From Pseudomonas sp. BBP2017 (GTDB taxonomy: Bacteria > Pseudomonadota > Gammaproteobacteria > Pseudomonadales > Pseudomonadaceae), in NCBI RefSeq assembly GCF_003024385.1, contig NZ_PVZN01000002.1, forward strand, positions 62,001 through 126,000: a DNA stretch of 64,000 nucleotides, read 5' to 3'. This document shows positions 43,498 through 53,109 of this stretch, piece after piece (within the stretch, counting starts at the first letter, position 1; each line of letters opens with the position of its first letter). A program made the translations under genes and the position numbers. The notes under the pieces are model-generated. The model saw only the letters and a program-made list of their open reading frames with translations, had not been told where the DNA came from and did no database searches.

Positions 43498-45177
43498 ATG
43501 TATCAGTATGACGAGTATGACCGTGCGCTGGTGTTCGAGCGCGTGGCGCAGTTTCGCGATCAGGTGCAGCGTTTCATGGCTGGTGAACTGAGTGAAGAAG
43601 AGTTCCTGCCACTGCGCCTGCAAAACGGCCTGTACCTGCAAAAGCACGCCTACATGCTGCGTGTAGCGATCCCTTACGGCACCCTCGGTGCTCGCCAGAT
43701 GCGCACCCTGGCGCGAATCGCCCGTGACTATGATCGCGGCTACGGGCATTTCACCACCCGTCAGAACATCCAGTTCAACTGGATAGAACTGGACCGGGTG
43801 CCCGACATCCTCCAGCACCTGGCTGAGGTCGAGATGCATGCCATCCAGACCTCCGGCAACTGTGTGCGCAACATCACCACAGAAGCCTTCGCCGGCGTTG
43901 CTGCCGATGAGCTGCTCGACCCACGGCCACTCGCCGAAATCCTGCGGCAGTGGTCGACCATCAACCCGGAATTCCTGTTTTTGCCACGCAAATTCAAGAT
44001 TGCCATTTGCTCGGCCCTTGAAGATCGTGCGGCGATCATGATGCATGACATCGGTCTGTACCTGTACCGCGACGGCCAGGGCCAGATGTGCTTGCGGGTC
44101 ATGGTCGGAGGTGGTCTGGGGCGCACCCCGATACTTGGCCTGCAGATCCGCGAAGGCCTGCCGTGGCAGCATCTGTTGTCTTACGTTGAAGCGATCCTGC
44201 GGGTCTACAACCGCCACGGTCGTCGCGACAACAAGTACAAGGCGCGGATCAAGATCCTGGTCAAGGCGTTGGGAATCGAAGCCTTCTCCCGGGAAGTGGA
44301 GCAGGAGTGGCAACACATCAAGGACGGTCCGGCGCAGCTCACCATGGATGAGTTCCAGCGCGTGGCCGCAGCCTTCGAACCGCCGGCCTATGCCGTGGCC
44401 GACAGTGAGCTTGAGTATGAAACCCATCTGGTTCAGGATCACGCGTTTGCCCGCTGGGTGTCCTGCTGTGTGAAACCGCACAAGGTTCCTGGCTATGCCA
44501 GTGTGGTGCTGTCGACCAAGCCGGGGGCGTCTTCGCCACCGGGCGACCTGAGCGCGGCACAGATGGACGCAGTGGCAGACTGGTCCGAGCAGTTCGGCTT
44601 CGGTGAAATCCGTATCGCCCACGAACAGAACCTGATCCTCCCGGATGTGCGCAAGCAGGACTTGCACGCACTCTGGCGTCTGGCCTGTGGGCGCGACCTG
44701 GGGACGGCCAATATCGGCATGCTCACTGATATCATTGCCTGTCCCGGTGGCGACTTCTGTGCCTTGGCCAATGCCAAGTCGATTCCCATTGCCCAGTCGA
44801 TCCAGCGCTGCTTCGAGGACCTGGACTATCTACACGACCTGGGCGAGCTGAGCCTGAACATTTCCGGGTGCATCAATGCTTGCGGTCACCACCACATTGG
44901 CAACATCGGCATCCTTGGCGTCGACAAGAACGGCAGCGAGTGGTACCAGGTGACGCTCGGCGGCGCCCAGGGCAAGGACAGCACCTTGGGCAAGGTGATT
45001 GGTCCATCGTTCAGTGCCGACGAAATCCCACGGGTCATCGAGCAGATCATTGCCACCTACTGCGCCTATCGCGAGCTGGACGAGCCCTTTGTCGACACCG
45101 TGCGCCGGGTTGGTCTGGAGCCCTTCAAAGAGCGGGTCTATGCCAAGCGTGCAGAGGAACTGATATGCGTAATGTGA
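43498..45177 (+). CDS. cysI: Sulfite reductase hemoprotein component
   Basis: 559 residues. Two ferredoxin-like half domains typical of siroheme reductases, with YGHFTTRQNIQFNWIEL and QTSGNCVRN. The siroheme/4Fe4S cysteines are in IACPGGDFCALANAKS and LNISGCINACGHHHIGNIG (C-x5-C ... C-x3-C). Reduces sulfite to sulfide in assimilation. In Pseudomonas it is followed by a DUF934 gene, as here. Start at ATG 43498; the coupled gene overlaps its last 13 bases. Confidence 0.92.
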   Translation: MYQYDEYDRALVFERVAQFRDQVQRFMAGELSEEEFLPLRLQNGLYLQKHAYMLRVAIPYGTLGARQMRTLARIARDYDRGYGHFTTRQNIQFNWIELDRVPDILQHLAEVEMHAIQTSGNCVRNITTEAFAGVAADELLDPRPLAEILRQWSTINPEFLFLPRKFKIAICSALEDRAAIMMHDIGLYLYRDGQGQMCLRVMVGGGLGRTPILGLQIREGLPWQHLLSYVEAILRVYNRHGRRDNKYKARIKILVKALGIEAFSREVEQEWQHIKDGPAQLTMDEFQRVAAAFEPPAYAVADSELEYETHLVQDHAFARWVSCCVKPHKVPGYASVVLSTKPGASSPPGDLSAAQMDAVADWSEQFGFGEIRIAHEQNLILPDVRKQDLHALWRLACGRDLGTANIGMLTDIIACPGGDFCALANAKSIPIAQSIQRCFEDLDYLHDLGELSLNISGCINACGHHHIGNIGILGVDKNGSEWYQVTLGGAQGKDSTLGKVIGPSFSADEIPRVIEQIIATYCAYRELDEPFVDTVRRVGLEPFKERVYAKRAEELICVM

Positions 45178-45659
45178 TTGCCTTGCGCAACGGCGAGCCG
45201 CAGCAGCTCGCCGAGGATGGCTGGCAACTGGTGCGTGACAGTGGGGCGGCGTTGCCTGAAGGCTTGCTGATTTTGCCGCTCGATCTCTGGCTGACGCGCC
45301 AGGCTTCGCAGCCCGGTTGTTGTGATGGCCTGTGGTTGGGGCCGGATGACGAGGTAGAGCCGCTGCAGCCCTGGTTGGCGCAGTTGCCATTGATCGCCAT
45401 TGACTTTCCCAGCTTTCGCGATGGTCGTGGCTACAGCCAGGCTTACCTGTTGCGCACTCGCCTGGGCTGGCGCGGCGAATTGCGCGCGATCGGCGATGTG
45501 CTGCGCGATCAACTGAGCCATATGCGTCAGTGCGGTTTTGACAGCTTTGCCGTGCGCGAGGACAAGTGCGCCAAGGACGCACTCAAGGGTCTGGCGGGAA
45601 TGAGTGTATTGTACGGACGCTCGGTGATCGAGCCGCGGCCGTTGTTTCGTCGGCGCTAG
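45165..45659 (+). CDS. DUF934 protein, partner of CysI
   Basis: 164 residues from the ATG at 45165, inside the end of cysI (13-base overlap), so translation is coupled. The DUF934 pattern is visible: IDFPSFRDGRGYSQAYLLR, LRAIGDVLRDQLSHMRQCGF and a tail with KCAKDALKG. It is conserved with cysI in many Pseudomonas and is presumed to help sulfite reduction, possibly with electron supply or maturation. No enzyme motif is seen. Mechanism unknown. Confidence 0.88.
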   Translation: MRNVIALRNGEPQQLAEDGWQLVRDSGAALPEGLLILPLDLWLTRQASQPGCCDGLWLGPDDEVEPLQPWLAQLPLIAIDFPSFRDGRGYSQAYLLRTRLGWRGELRAIGDVLRDQLSHMRQCGFDSFAVREDKCAKDALKGLAGMSVLYGRSVIEPRPLFRRR

Positions 45660-45956
45660 GCAGTGATTTGGTGTTGGCGCGCAATGAGCTGTAGAAAATT
45701 CCTACTTAATACAAGGAGATTTCCGATTTGTAAGTCTGGCCTGTAGGAATACTCTTGCACCGTCTCAACTAAACGGCTGTCGCCGATGTTCAGTTCTCCC
45801 CACCTTTTCTTGTGTATCGCGCGCTAGTAGCGCCGATCATCACTCCCGGTTCGCAAACCTTTTGACCTACCTATTGCCCTGCGCTGCAGGGCAACGGAGG
45901 CGTCTGCGTGCCTGAAAGGTGCGAAAACTGGTTAAACGCTGTGATGGAGTCTCTCT
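45660..45956. other. Intergenic leader before the lipoprotein pair
   Basis: A 297-base non-coding stretch. It holds an AT-rich start, the imperfect palindrome GTAGAAAATTCCTAC near 45691-45705, and the perfect hairpin GCCCTGC-GCT-GCAGGGC at 45886-45902 just before AACGGAGG. I see no gene and no recognised sigma-factor box. The hairpin may sit in the leader of the downstream lipoprotein mRNA. Confidence 0.5.
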
Positions 45957-46361
45957 ATGGCTGTAAAACGCACCTCAAATCACCTGGCCGTTTCCGGCCT
46001 GATGGTGGCGCTATTCGTCTCGCTCGGCGGCTGTGCCAGCGTGGCGGTTCCTACCGAGCAGGTCGAGTTGACCCGCAATGCGGTCAGTCGCGCCGTAACC
46101 GCGGATGCGACGCAGTTTGCCCCGGTGGAAATCAAGTCTGCCCAGGACAAGCTCTATTCGGTGGAGCGTGCTTTAGGTGAACAGAACTTTACCCAGGCGC
46201 GGTTGCTTGCCGAGCAAGCCGAAGCTGATGCCAATCTGGCCGAACGCAAGGCGCGGGCCCTTCGGACCAAACAACAGCTCAAAGAAGCCCAACAGGGGAT
46301 CGAGGTGCTCAAGCAGGAAATGCTGCAGGCCCCCGACGCCATTGTTGCGCCTAGCCGATAA
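45957..46361 (+). CDS. DUF4398-type lipoprotein
   Basis: 134 residues. N-terminal signal with lipobox LGGC, then a helical part SVAVPTEQVELTRNAVSRAV, VEIKSAQDKLYSVERALGEQ and a charged coiled-coil LLAEQAEADANLAERKARAL, the DUF4398 pattern. Anchored in the outer membrane or periplasm by lipid. It stands 11 bases before an OmpA-domain lipoprotein that shares the same helical part, so the two probably arose by duplication and act together at the cell wall. Exact role unknown. Confidence 0.88.
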   Translation: MAVKRTSNHLAVSGLMVALFVSLGGCASVAVPTEQVELTRNAVSRAVTADATQFAPVEIKSAQDKLYSVERALGEQNFTQARLLAEQAEADANLAERKARALRTKQQLKEAQQGIEVLKQEMLQAPDAIVAPSR

Positions 46362-46372
46362 GGATCGCTTCT

Positions 46373-47146
46373 ATGCAATTCAAATACATGTTTATCGCCC
46401 TCTCTGCAGCAGGTCTGATCCTCAGTGGCTGTGGCACCACACCTGAAAATGCCGGCTTGCTGGAAGCGCGCGAGCACTTCAGTGCATTGCAGAGCAAACC
46501 TGAAGCCAGCCGCCTGGCCGGGCTGGAAACCAAAGCGGCATTTGCCGCTTTGGGCCAAGCGGACCTTGCCTCGCTCAAGGATCGCAAGGCGCCGCAAGTC
46601 GAGCAGTTGGCTTATCTGGCCAAACAGAAAATTGCCATTGCTGAACAGACAATTGACCTGCGCAAGGCCGAAGCCGGCCTGCTAGGCATCGAGGCGCAGC
46701 GTACCCAGGCGCGTCTGGATGTGCGCACCGCCCAGCTCAAGGCGTTGCAGCAGCTCAAGGCAAAACAGACTGATCGCGGTGCGGTGGTCACGTTCGGTGA
46801 TGTACTGTTCGACAGTGGTCGTGCAGAACTCAAAGCCAGTAGCCTGCGTAACCTGGATCAGCTGACCGAGTACTTGCGCGCCAACCCTGAACGCAAGGTG
46901 CGGGTTGAAGGTTTCACCGACTCCACCGGTGGCGATGTGTTCAACCAGCAGTTGTCAGAGCGTCGTGCTGCTGCAGTCGCCAGCGCGCTGCGTCGTGCCG
47001 GAGTCGCGCCGGAGCGGGTCAGGGTGGCCGGTTACGGCAAAGAGTATCCGGTGGCGTCCAATGCCGATGCACAGTCCCGTCAACTCAATCGCCGCGTGGA
47101 AGTGATCATTTCTTACGGTAGCAGTGCGGTCAGCGACCGCAGTTGA
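46373..47146 (+). CDS. OmpA-family lipoprotein with DUF4398-like helical region
   Basis: 257 residues. Lipobox LSGC near residue 20. A helical region (residues 30-135, with KIAIAEQTIDLRKAEAGLLG) precedes an OmpA peptidoglycan-binding domain: VTFGDVLFDSGRAELKASSL, VRVEGFTDSTGGDVFNQQLS, RVAGYGKEYPVASNADAQSR and NRRVEVIIS. Binds peptidoglycan while the lipid anchors it in the outer membrane. Second gene after the short DUF4398 lipoprotein; likely one operon, ended by the hairpin at 47155-47181. Confidence 0.92.
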   Translation: MQFKYMFIALSAAGLILSGCGTTPENAGLLEAREHFSALQSKPEASRLAGLETKAAFAALGQADLASLKDRKAPQVEQLAYLAKQKIAIAEQTIDLRKAEAGLLGIEAQRTQARLDVRTAQLKALQQLKAKQTDRGAVVTFGDVLFDSGRAELKASSLRNLDQLTEYLRANPERKVRVEGFTDSTGGDVFNQQLSERRAAAVASALRRAGVAPERVRVAGYGKEYPVASNADAQSRQLNRRVEVIISYGSSAVSDRS

Positions 47147-47154
47147 AGACACAG

Positions 47155-47181
47155 CGGGCCCATCCAGGAAGGCTGGGCCCG
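47155..47181. terminator. Terminator-like hairpin between convergent genes
   Basis: CGGGCCCA (47155-47162) pairs with TGGGCCCG (47174-47181). It separates the OmpA lipoprotein and the phosphate transporter, which converge. No long T run. Confidence 0.65.
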
Positions 47182-47187
47182 TTGCCG

Positions 47188-48804
47188 TTAGAAGACGTGC
47201 CGCAACAACCAGTACAACCCGCCTGCCAGCACAATCGCCGCTGGCAGCGTCAGCACCCAGGCCATCAGCAGGTTGAAGATGGTGCGCATCTGCAGGCCGG
47301 AACCATTGGCAACCATGGTCCCGGCCACCCCGGATGAAAGCACATGGGTCGTCGATACCGGCAAGCCGTACATGTCCGCCACGCCAATGGTGCACATTGC
47401 CACCAGCTCCGCAGAGGCCCCTTGAGCGTACGTCAGGTGGGTTTTGCCGATCTTCTCACCGACGGTGACCACGATCCGCCGCCAGCCGACCATAGTGCCC
47501 AGGCCCAGGGCGATGGCCACGGAAATCTTCACCCACAGCGGTATGTAGCGGGTGGCGTCGTCAAGCTGGCGCTTGAACCGTTGCAGGTTGCGCTGGGTGT
47601 CGCTATCGAAGCTGAGCAACTGGTGTTTGTCGATCAGGCGAATGGTCTCGCTGGTCAGGTACATGTCGTTCCGCACGTTGGCCATGGCCTCGGCGGGCAC
47701 CCGGTTCAGCGAACCATAGCCTTCGACTTCGCTACCGATGGCGCCGGCCAGGGCGGCGAGGGCCGGAACCAGTTCAGGGCTGGCGGCCGGTTGGCGGATG
47801 AATTCGGTCAGGGTCTTCCTGGGATCGGCACTCAACAGTTGCGGGGATTCGCGCTGCAGTGATTGCTGGGTGGCTTCGGCTACAGCGGCAAACTGCAGTG
47901 ACTGTTCGGCGGGCATGGTGCGATTCAAGGCGTAAGCCATCGGCACGGTACCGACCAGGATCAGCATGATCAGGCCCATGCCTTTCTGGCCGTCGTTGGA
48001 GCCGTGGGCAAAAGACACCCCGGTGCAGGTCAGAATCAGCAAACCGCGAATCCACCAGGGCGGTGGCGTGTTGCCGACGGGGGCCTGATACAAGTCGCGG
48101 CGTTTGACCAGATGGCGCAGAACCAGCAGCAGCAACGCGGCGCAGGCGAACCCCAGCAGCGGTGACAACAGCAGCGAGTAACCCACCTTGCTGGCCTGGG
48201 CCCAGTCCACACCGCTGGTGCCATCGCGGCCATGCATCAGCGCATTGGCCACGCCGACACCAATGATCGAACCGATCAACGTGTGCGAGGAGGAGGCCGG
48301 AAGGCCCAGCCACCAAGTGCCCAGGTTCCAGATGATTGCCGATAGCAACAAGGCGAAGACCATGGCAAAGCCGGCCGAAGAGCCAACCTTGAGAATCAGT
48401 TCTACCGGCAACAGGGCGATGATGCCAAAGGCCACAGCGCCGCTGGACAGTAGCACGCCAAGGAAGTTGAAAAAGCCAGACCAGACCACCGCTACCGAAG
48501 CCGGCAGGGAATGGGTATAGATCACCGTGGCCACAGCGTTGGCGGTGTCGTGAAAGCCATTGACGAACTCGAAGCCCAGGGCAATCACCAGCGCTACCCC
48601 GAGTAACAGGAAGGGGGTCCAGGTGGTGACCACCGTGCCGCTGGAATTGATGTCGTGCGCCAGGCTCCAGGCCGCGTAAAGCAGGCCGGCCAGCAACAGG
48701 CCGAAGAACAGTATCAGGGTGCCGCGACTGGGCTTGTGGTTCAGCTGTGGCCGTGGGGCGGATGTGGCGAGCGATGGACTGCTGGCCAGCGTCGGGGTAG
48801 TCAT
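47188..48804 (-). CDS. Inorganic phosphate transporter, PitA family
   Basis: 538 residues, multi-span. PiT signature repeated: ALGFEFVNGFHDTANAVATVIYTHSL near residue 75 and SFAHGSNDGQKGMG near residue 260, both containing the GxNDxxN/HGxND motifs. Also LPASSSHTLIGSIIGVGVANAL and the closing PVSTTHVLSSGVAGTM. A low-affinity metal-phosphate symporter in the inner membrane. Single gene, converging with the lipoproteins. Confidence 0.92.
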   Translation of the reverse strand: MTTPTLASSPSLATSAPRPQLNHKPSRGTLILFFGLLLAGLLYAAWSLAHDINSSGTVVTTWTPFLLLGVALVIALGFEFVNGFHDTANAVATVIYTHSLPASVAVVWSGFFNFLGVLLSSGAVAFGIIALLPVELILKVGSSAGFAMVFALLLSAIIWNLGTWWLGLPASSSHTLIGSIIGVGVANALMHGRDGTSGVDWAQASKVGYSLLLSPLLGFACAALLLLVLRHLVKRRDLYQAPVGNTPPPWWIRGLLILTCTGVSFAHGSNDGQKGMGLIMLILVGTVPMAYALNRTMPAEQSLQFAAVAEATQQSLQRESPQLLSADPRKTLTEFIRQPAASPELVPALAALAGAIGSEVEGYGSLNRVPAEAMANVRNDMYLTSETIRLIDKHQLLSFDSDTQRNLQRFKRQLDDATRYIPLWVKISVAIALGLGTMVGWRRIVVTVGEKIGKTHLTYAQGASAELVAMCTIGVADMYGLPVSTTHVLSSGVAGTMVANGSGLQMRTIFNLLMAWVLTLPAAIVLAGGLYWLLRHVF

Positions 48805-48917
48805 GATGACTCCGGGATGGTTACCTCAGGCGGCAAGCTTAAAAAAATCTGAGCGAAATTGAGCTGATCCCGATCAATCAAAGGTCTAGGCTGATACAAA
48901 ATCATGCAGAGGTGTCG

Positions 48918-49316
48918 ATGATTCGCTGCAAGCGCGTTTATGATCCCGTAGCGGCCGATGATGGCCAGCGTTTGCTGGTCGACCGCTTGTGGCCGCGCAA
49001 CAAGCGCAAGGAGCAGCTGCAGGCGCTCTGGTTGCCTGAAGTGGCGCCGTCGACGGCATTGCGTCAGGCCTTCCATAAAGGTGAAGTGGACTTTGCCGGT
49101 TTTGCCGAGCGGTATTGTCAGGAACTGACGGCGCGGCCCGAGCATTGGTGGCCACTGCTGGGCATGGCCGGGAAGGGCGATCTGACACTGCTCTATGCGG
49201 GCAAGGACACCGGGCACAACAACGCTCTGGTGCTGGCCCAGTGGCTGGAAGATGAACTGGACCGGCAAGGGCCGATGAGTTCGCCGGTGTGTTATGCCGG
49301 GGAAATCAAAACCTGA
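48918..49316 (+). CDS. DUF488 family protein
   Basis: 132 residues from the ATG at 48918 after GAGG. The DUF488 pattern is clear: RVYDPVAADDGQRLLVDRLW, PRNKRKEQLQALWLPEVAPS, and LTLLYAGKDTGHNNALVLAQ. Function not established; family members are small cytoplasmic proteins. The GNAT gene downstream may overlap its end. Confidence 0.88.
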   Translation: MIRCKRVYDPVAADDGQRLLVDRLWPRNKRKEQLQALWLPEVAPSTALRQAFHKGEVDFAGFAERYCQELTARPEHWWPLLGMAGKGDLTLLYAGKDTGHNNALVLAQWLEDELDRQGPMSSPVCYAGEIKT

Positions 49317-49773
49317 AGGACGCAGCCTTGCCCATCCTGAAACCGGATCTATAACCTTGCAACTTATCCCCGCCACCGACCAGCACTGCGCCTTCGCCCG
49401 CGACCTGACCCGCCGCGCCATGCTGCGTTATTACCACGAGTTCGACCTGCTGTGGATCGAAGAGGCCTTTGACCAGGCCTGGGGCTGGCGCGAGCAATGG
49501 TTGATCGTCGAGGACGAAAAAGTGCTGGGCTTTTGCAGCCTCAGTCAGGCCCTGTATATCCGCGAGTTGCATCTGGTCGAGAATGCCCGTGGACGGGGCA
49601 TTGGTACTCAGGTATTGGAGCAACTGGCTGGCTGGGCCGCCGAGCGGCGTTTACCGCTGATGCGTCTGACAGTGTTCAAAAGCAACCCGGCGCAGGCGCT
49701 ATACCAACGCCGGGGGTTTCAAGCAGTGGGCGAGGATGAATGCTTCGTGCGCATGCAGCGGGCTATCGGCTAG
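49294..49773 (+). CDS. GNAT family N-acetyltransferase
   Basis: Up to 159 residues from ATG 49294, which overlaps the DUF488 end; a TTG at 49357 would give the more usual N-terminus LQLIPATDQHCAF. The acetyl-CoA loop NARGRGIGTQVLEQLAGW is near residue 105, followed by LTVFKSNPAQALYQRRGFQA and the ending CFVRMQR, the normal GNAT order. Substrate unknown. Start codon uncertain. It converges with the beta-helix pseudogene with an 11-base overlap. Confidence 0.85.
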   Translation: MPGKSKPEGRSLAHPETGSITLQLIPATDQHCAFARDLTRRAMLRYYHEFDLLWIEEAFDQAWGWREQWLIVEDEKVLGFCSLSQALYIRELHLVENARGRGIGTQVLEQLAGWAAERRLPLMRLTVFKSNPAQALYQRRGFQAVGEDECFVRMQRAIG

Positions 49774-50418
49774 CGCTCTGCACGCACCGCAATGCACTGG
49801 GGGCGACAGTTTGCGCAACCTGATTGACGCGCACCACGCGGTCCGGGCGCTGGGTGGCGTCGAGCACCACTTGCTGTAACCCTTCAACCCGTACCACCGC
49901 CTTGCCGGCCTTGCCCAGGGTGTTGCCACTGAGGGTCAGCGGGCCTGGCAGCGGCGCGGCATTGCGCAGGCTGATGGCATATTCGGGAGTGTTGCCAATA
50001 CGGCTATTGACCAGGATTGCGCCGCTCACTTCGCTGGCGTCCACTGCGCTGCCCTGGCTGTTGCCGATCAGGTTGTCCTCGATCCGTGCCACAGTCTGTC
50101 CGCGCAGGCGGATGCCGCTGTTGTTGTCGATGCCGCGCAGTTGGTTGTTGACCAGGCTGACCAGGCTGTCGCGTACGTCAATGGCGTACTGCTGGGAGTG
50201 CTCGAAGCGGCTGTCGTTGATCTGTGCTTGCGTGTGTTGCAACTCGACGGCGCCGAACAGCTCGTTGAACTGGCTGTACGTACGATCTGCGTAGCCTGGG
50301 CCGTGCTCGGCGCTTGCTGGCCGCTCAGAGCGGTGCTCAGGCCACGGGACAGGTTGGCGTTGTAACCCAGACGCTCAAGGGTCGAGCCGACTACCTGGGT
50401 ATGGCCGCCATCAAGCAA
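49763..50418 (-). pseudogene. Frameshifted right-handed beta-helix protein fragment (AlgG/epimerase-like)
   Basis: Two adjacent minus-strand frames carry one protein. The first (50418 to about 50280) reads DGGHTQVVGSTLERLGYNAN; the second (about 50285 to 49763) continues with ELFGAVELQHTQAQINDSRF and a ladder of short beta-strand repeats such as VNNQLRGIDNNSGIRLRG and NTPEYAISLRNAAPLPG. The frames join at GTACGTAC near 50280, consistent with a one-base insertion or two-base loss. No proper N-terminal half exists upstream: a stop sits at 50419. The repeats resemble parallel beta-helix enzymes such as alginate C5-epimerases or pectate lyases. It lies between a GNAT gene and gacA. Confidence 0.75.
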
Positions 50419-50610
50419 TCACTCGGTAGTCTTGCCAGTGCACTGTCAAGGGCCTGTGCGAAGGTTTTCGGGCGCGACTCGAGTGTTTTTGGCCATGAGG
50501 CGGGCAAGCGCGAAATAGCAGCGATGCGATGACGTGTTCCGTTAGCTCTAGCGCCTGGTTTTTTGCTAAGGTGGCGGGATCCAATTGCCGCCGCAGTGTG
50601 AGGTGTCTGC

Positions 50611-51249
50611 TTGATTAGGGTCCTGGTGGTCGATGATCACGATCTGGTACGTACGGGCATCACCCGCATGCTGGCCGATATCGACGGCTTGCAGGTGGTG
50701 GGCGAGGCCGACTCTGGCGAGGCATCGTTGAAGGTCGCGCGTGAGCTCAAGCCCGACGTGGTCCTGATGGACGTGAAAATGCCCGGGATCGGTGGCCTTG
50801 AGGCCACGCGCAAGCTGCTGCGCAGTCATCCTGATGTGAAAGTGGTGGCGGTGACTGCCTGTGAAGAAGACCCGTTTCCCACGCGCTTGTTGCAGGCGGG
50901 GGCCGCCGGGTACCTGACCAAAGGTGCGGGCCTGGATGAAATGGTCCAGGCCATTCGTCTGGTGTTTACCGGTCAGCGATACATCAGCCCGCAGATCGCC
51001 CAGCAACTGGCACTCAAGTCGTTCCAGCCGCAAGGCTCGCCGTTCGATGCGCTGTCGGAACGGGAAATTCAGATCGCCTTGATGATCGTCGGTTGCCAGA
51101 AAGTACAGATCATCTCCGACAAATTGTGCCTGTCACCGAAAACGGTCAATACTTACCGTTACCGGATCTTCGAAAAACTCTCGGTCACCAGCGACGTCGA
51201 ACTGACGCTGCTGGCGGTCCGCCATGGCATGGTTGACGCCAGTCTCTGA
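50611..51249 (+). CDS. gacA: GacA response regulator
   Basis: 212 residues. Starts at TTG 50611, the start reported for gacA in fluorescent pseudomonads, with GAGG upstream. Receiver domain with [13 protein letters not shown] and phosphorylated Asp54 in VLMDVKMPG; LuxR-type helix-turn-helix at the C-terminus, [20 protein letters not shown] and [16 protein letters not shown]. Partner of the sensor GacS; activates the rsm small RNAs that control secondary metabolism, biofilm and virulence. uvrC follows 4 bases after the stop, so the two are cotranscribed. Confidence 0.98.
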   Translation: MIRVLVVDDHDLVRTGITRMLADIDGLQVVGEADSGEASLKVARELKPDVVLMDVKMPGIGGLEATRKLLRSHPDVKVVAVTACEEDPFPTRLLQAGAAGYLTKGAGLDEMVQAIRLVFTGQRYISPQIAQQLALKSFQPQGSPFDALSEREIQIALMIVGCQKVQIISDKLCLSPKTVNTYRYRIFEKLSVTSDVELTLLAVRHGMVDASL

Positions 51250-51253
51250 ATTC

Positions 51254-53077
51254 ATGACCTCTGTGTTCGATCCAAGTGCTTTCCTGGCGACCTGCAGCGG
51301 TCGCCCGGGCGTTTACCGGATGTTCGACGGTGAAGCCCGGCTGCTATATGTCGGCAAGGCGAAGAACCTCAAGAAGCGCCTGGCCAGCTATTTTCGCAAG
51401 ACTGGCCTGGCGCCGAAGACGGCTGCCCTGGTCGCGCGTATCGCCCAGGTCGAAACTACCATCACCGCCAACGAGACCGAAGCGCTGCTGCTTGAGCAGA
51501 CGCTGATCAAGGAATGGCGGCCACCCTATAACATCCTGCTGCGCGACGATAAGTCCTACCCTTATGTGTTCCTCTCCGACGGGCCATTCCCGCGGCTGGG
51601 GATTCATCGTGGGGCGAAGAAGCAGAAGGGCAAGTACTTCGGGCCTTATCCCAGCGCGGGGGCCATTCGTGAAAGCCTGAGCCTGCTGCAAAAAACCTTT
51701 TTCGTCCGGCAATGCGAAGACAGCTATTACAGCAACCGTACCCGGCCGTGCCTGCAGTATCAGATCAAGCGCTGCAAGGCGCCTTGTGTCGGCCTGGTCG
51801 AACCTGAGGAATATGCCGGTGACGTACGGCACTCGGTGATGTTTCTCGAAGGCCGCAGTCATCAACTGACTAACGAGCTGAATGCCGAGATGGAGCGGGC
51901 AGCCATGGCCCTGGAGTTCGAGAAGGCCGCCCAATTGCGCGACCAGATCGCCTTGCTGCGCCGGGTTCAGGACCAGCAGAGCATGGAAGGCGGCAGTGGC
52001 GATGTGGATGTGGTTGCCGCGTTCACCAACCCGGGTGGCGCCTGTGTGCACCTGATCAGCGTGCGCGGCGGGCGGGTGCTGGGCAGCAAGAATTTCTTCC
52101 CGCAGGTGGGGATTGAAGAGGACGTGGCCGAAGTGATGGCTGCGTTCCTCTCCCAGTACTACATCGGCAACGCCGAGCGCGATTTGCCGGGTGAGCTGAT
52201 CGTTAACGTGGTGCACGAGGACTTCGCCGCGATCAGCGCCGCCATCGAGGCCCTGCGCGGGCGCGAACTGAGCATCAGCCACCGCGTGCGCGGCACCCGG
52301 GCGCGCTGGCAGCAGTTGGCGGTGACCAACGCCGAGCAGGCACTGAGTGCACGCCTGGCTAACCGCCAACACATGGCTTCACGTTTCGATGCCCTGGCCC
52401 AGGTCCTGGCCCTGGATGAAACCCCGCAACGTCTGGAATGCTACGACATCAGCCACTCCAGCGGTGAGGCGACGGTCGCTTCCTGCGTGGTGTTCGGCCC
52501 GGAAGGCCCGTTGAAGTCCGACTACCGGCGCTTCAACATTGAGGGCGTTACCCCCGGCGATGACTATGCAGCCATGCACCAGGCCCTGACCCGGCGCTTC
52601 GGACGCATCAAGGATGGCGAGGGCAAGCTACCGGACGTGCTGCTGGTGGACGGCGGCAAGGGCCAGTTGAACATGGCCCGCGAGGTGCTTCAGGAACTGG
52701 CCGTTCCCGACCTGATCCTGCTTGGCGTGGCCAAGGGCGTGACGCGCAAGGCCGGTTTCGAAACCCTCTACCTCAATGACGCTGCCCATGAGTTCACCCT
52801 CAAGGGCGACTCGCCGGCGCTGCACCTGATCCAGCAGATCCGTGACGAAGCTCACCGTTTTGCCATCACCGGTCACCGTGCCCGGCGTGGCAAGGCCCGG
52901 CGTACTTCCAGTCTGGAAGACGTAGCCGGGGTAGGGCCAAAGCGCCGTCGTGACCTGCTCAAGCACTTCGGTGGTTTGCAGGAGCTGACCCGCGCCAGCA
53001 TCGAAGAAATCGCCAAAGCGCCGGGAATCAGTAAAAAGCTTGCCGAGTCGATTTATGCCAACCTGCATAGCGAGTAG
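51254..53077 (+). CDS. uvrC: UvrABC excinuclease subunit C
   Basis: 607 residues from the ATG at 51254. GIY-YIG nuclease at the N-terminus ([27 protein letters not shown]), UVR domain [20 protein letters not shown] near residue 210, RNase-H-like C-terminal nuclease ([33 protein letters not shown]), and a helix-hairpin-helix end ([18 protein letters not shown]). Cuts DNA on both sides of bulky lesions during nucleotide excision repair. The gacA-uvrC pair is a known operon. Confidence 0.98.
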   Translation: MTSVFDPSAFLATCSGRPGVYRMFDGEARLLYVGKAKNLKKRLASYFRKTGLAPKTAALVARIAQVETTITANETEALLLEQTLIKEWRPPYNILLRDDKSYPYVFLSDGPFPRLGIHRGAKKQKGKYFGPYPSAGAIRESLSLLQKTFFVRQCEDSYYSNRTRPCLQYQIKRCKAPCVGLVEPEEYAGDVRHSVMFLEGRSHQLTNELNAEMERAAMALEFEKAAQLRDQIALLRRVQDQQSMEGGSGDVDVVAAFTNPGGACVHLISVRGGRVLGSKNFFPQVGIEEDVAEVMAAFLSQYYIGNAERDLPGELIVNVVHEDFAAISAAIEALRGRELSISHRVRGTRARWQQLAVTNAEQALSARLANRQHMASRFDALAQVLALDETPQRLECYDISHSSGEATVASCVVFGPEGPLKSDYRRFNIEGVTPGDDYAAMHQALTRRFGRIKDGEGKLPDVLLVDGGKGQLNMAREVLQELAVPDLILLGVAKGVTRKAGFETLYLNDAAHEFTLKGDSPALHLIQQIRDEAHRFAITGHRARRGKARRTSSLEDVAGVGPKRRRDLLKHFGGLQELTRASIEEIAKAPGISKKLAESIYANLHSE

Positions 53078-53109
53078 AATGCACACTCACTTTGCAGCCA
53101 GTTGTGCCG

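Noticed and set aside
43381-44667. 428-codon minus-strand frame over cysI
   Set aside because: Antisense shadow; cysI has all siroheme motifs on the plus strand.
45660-45800. Possible rsm-type small RNA in the gap before the lipoproteins
   Set aside because: TGTAAG is present but the second half of the GacA box (CTTACA) is not, and few GGA loops or a terminator are seen.
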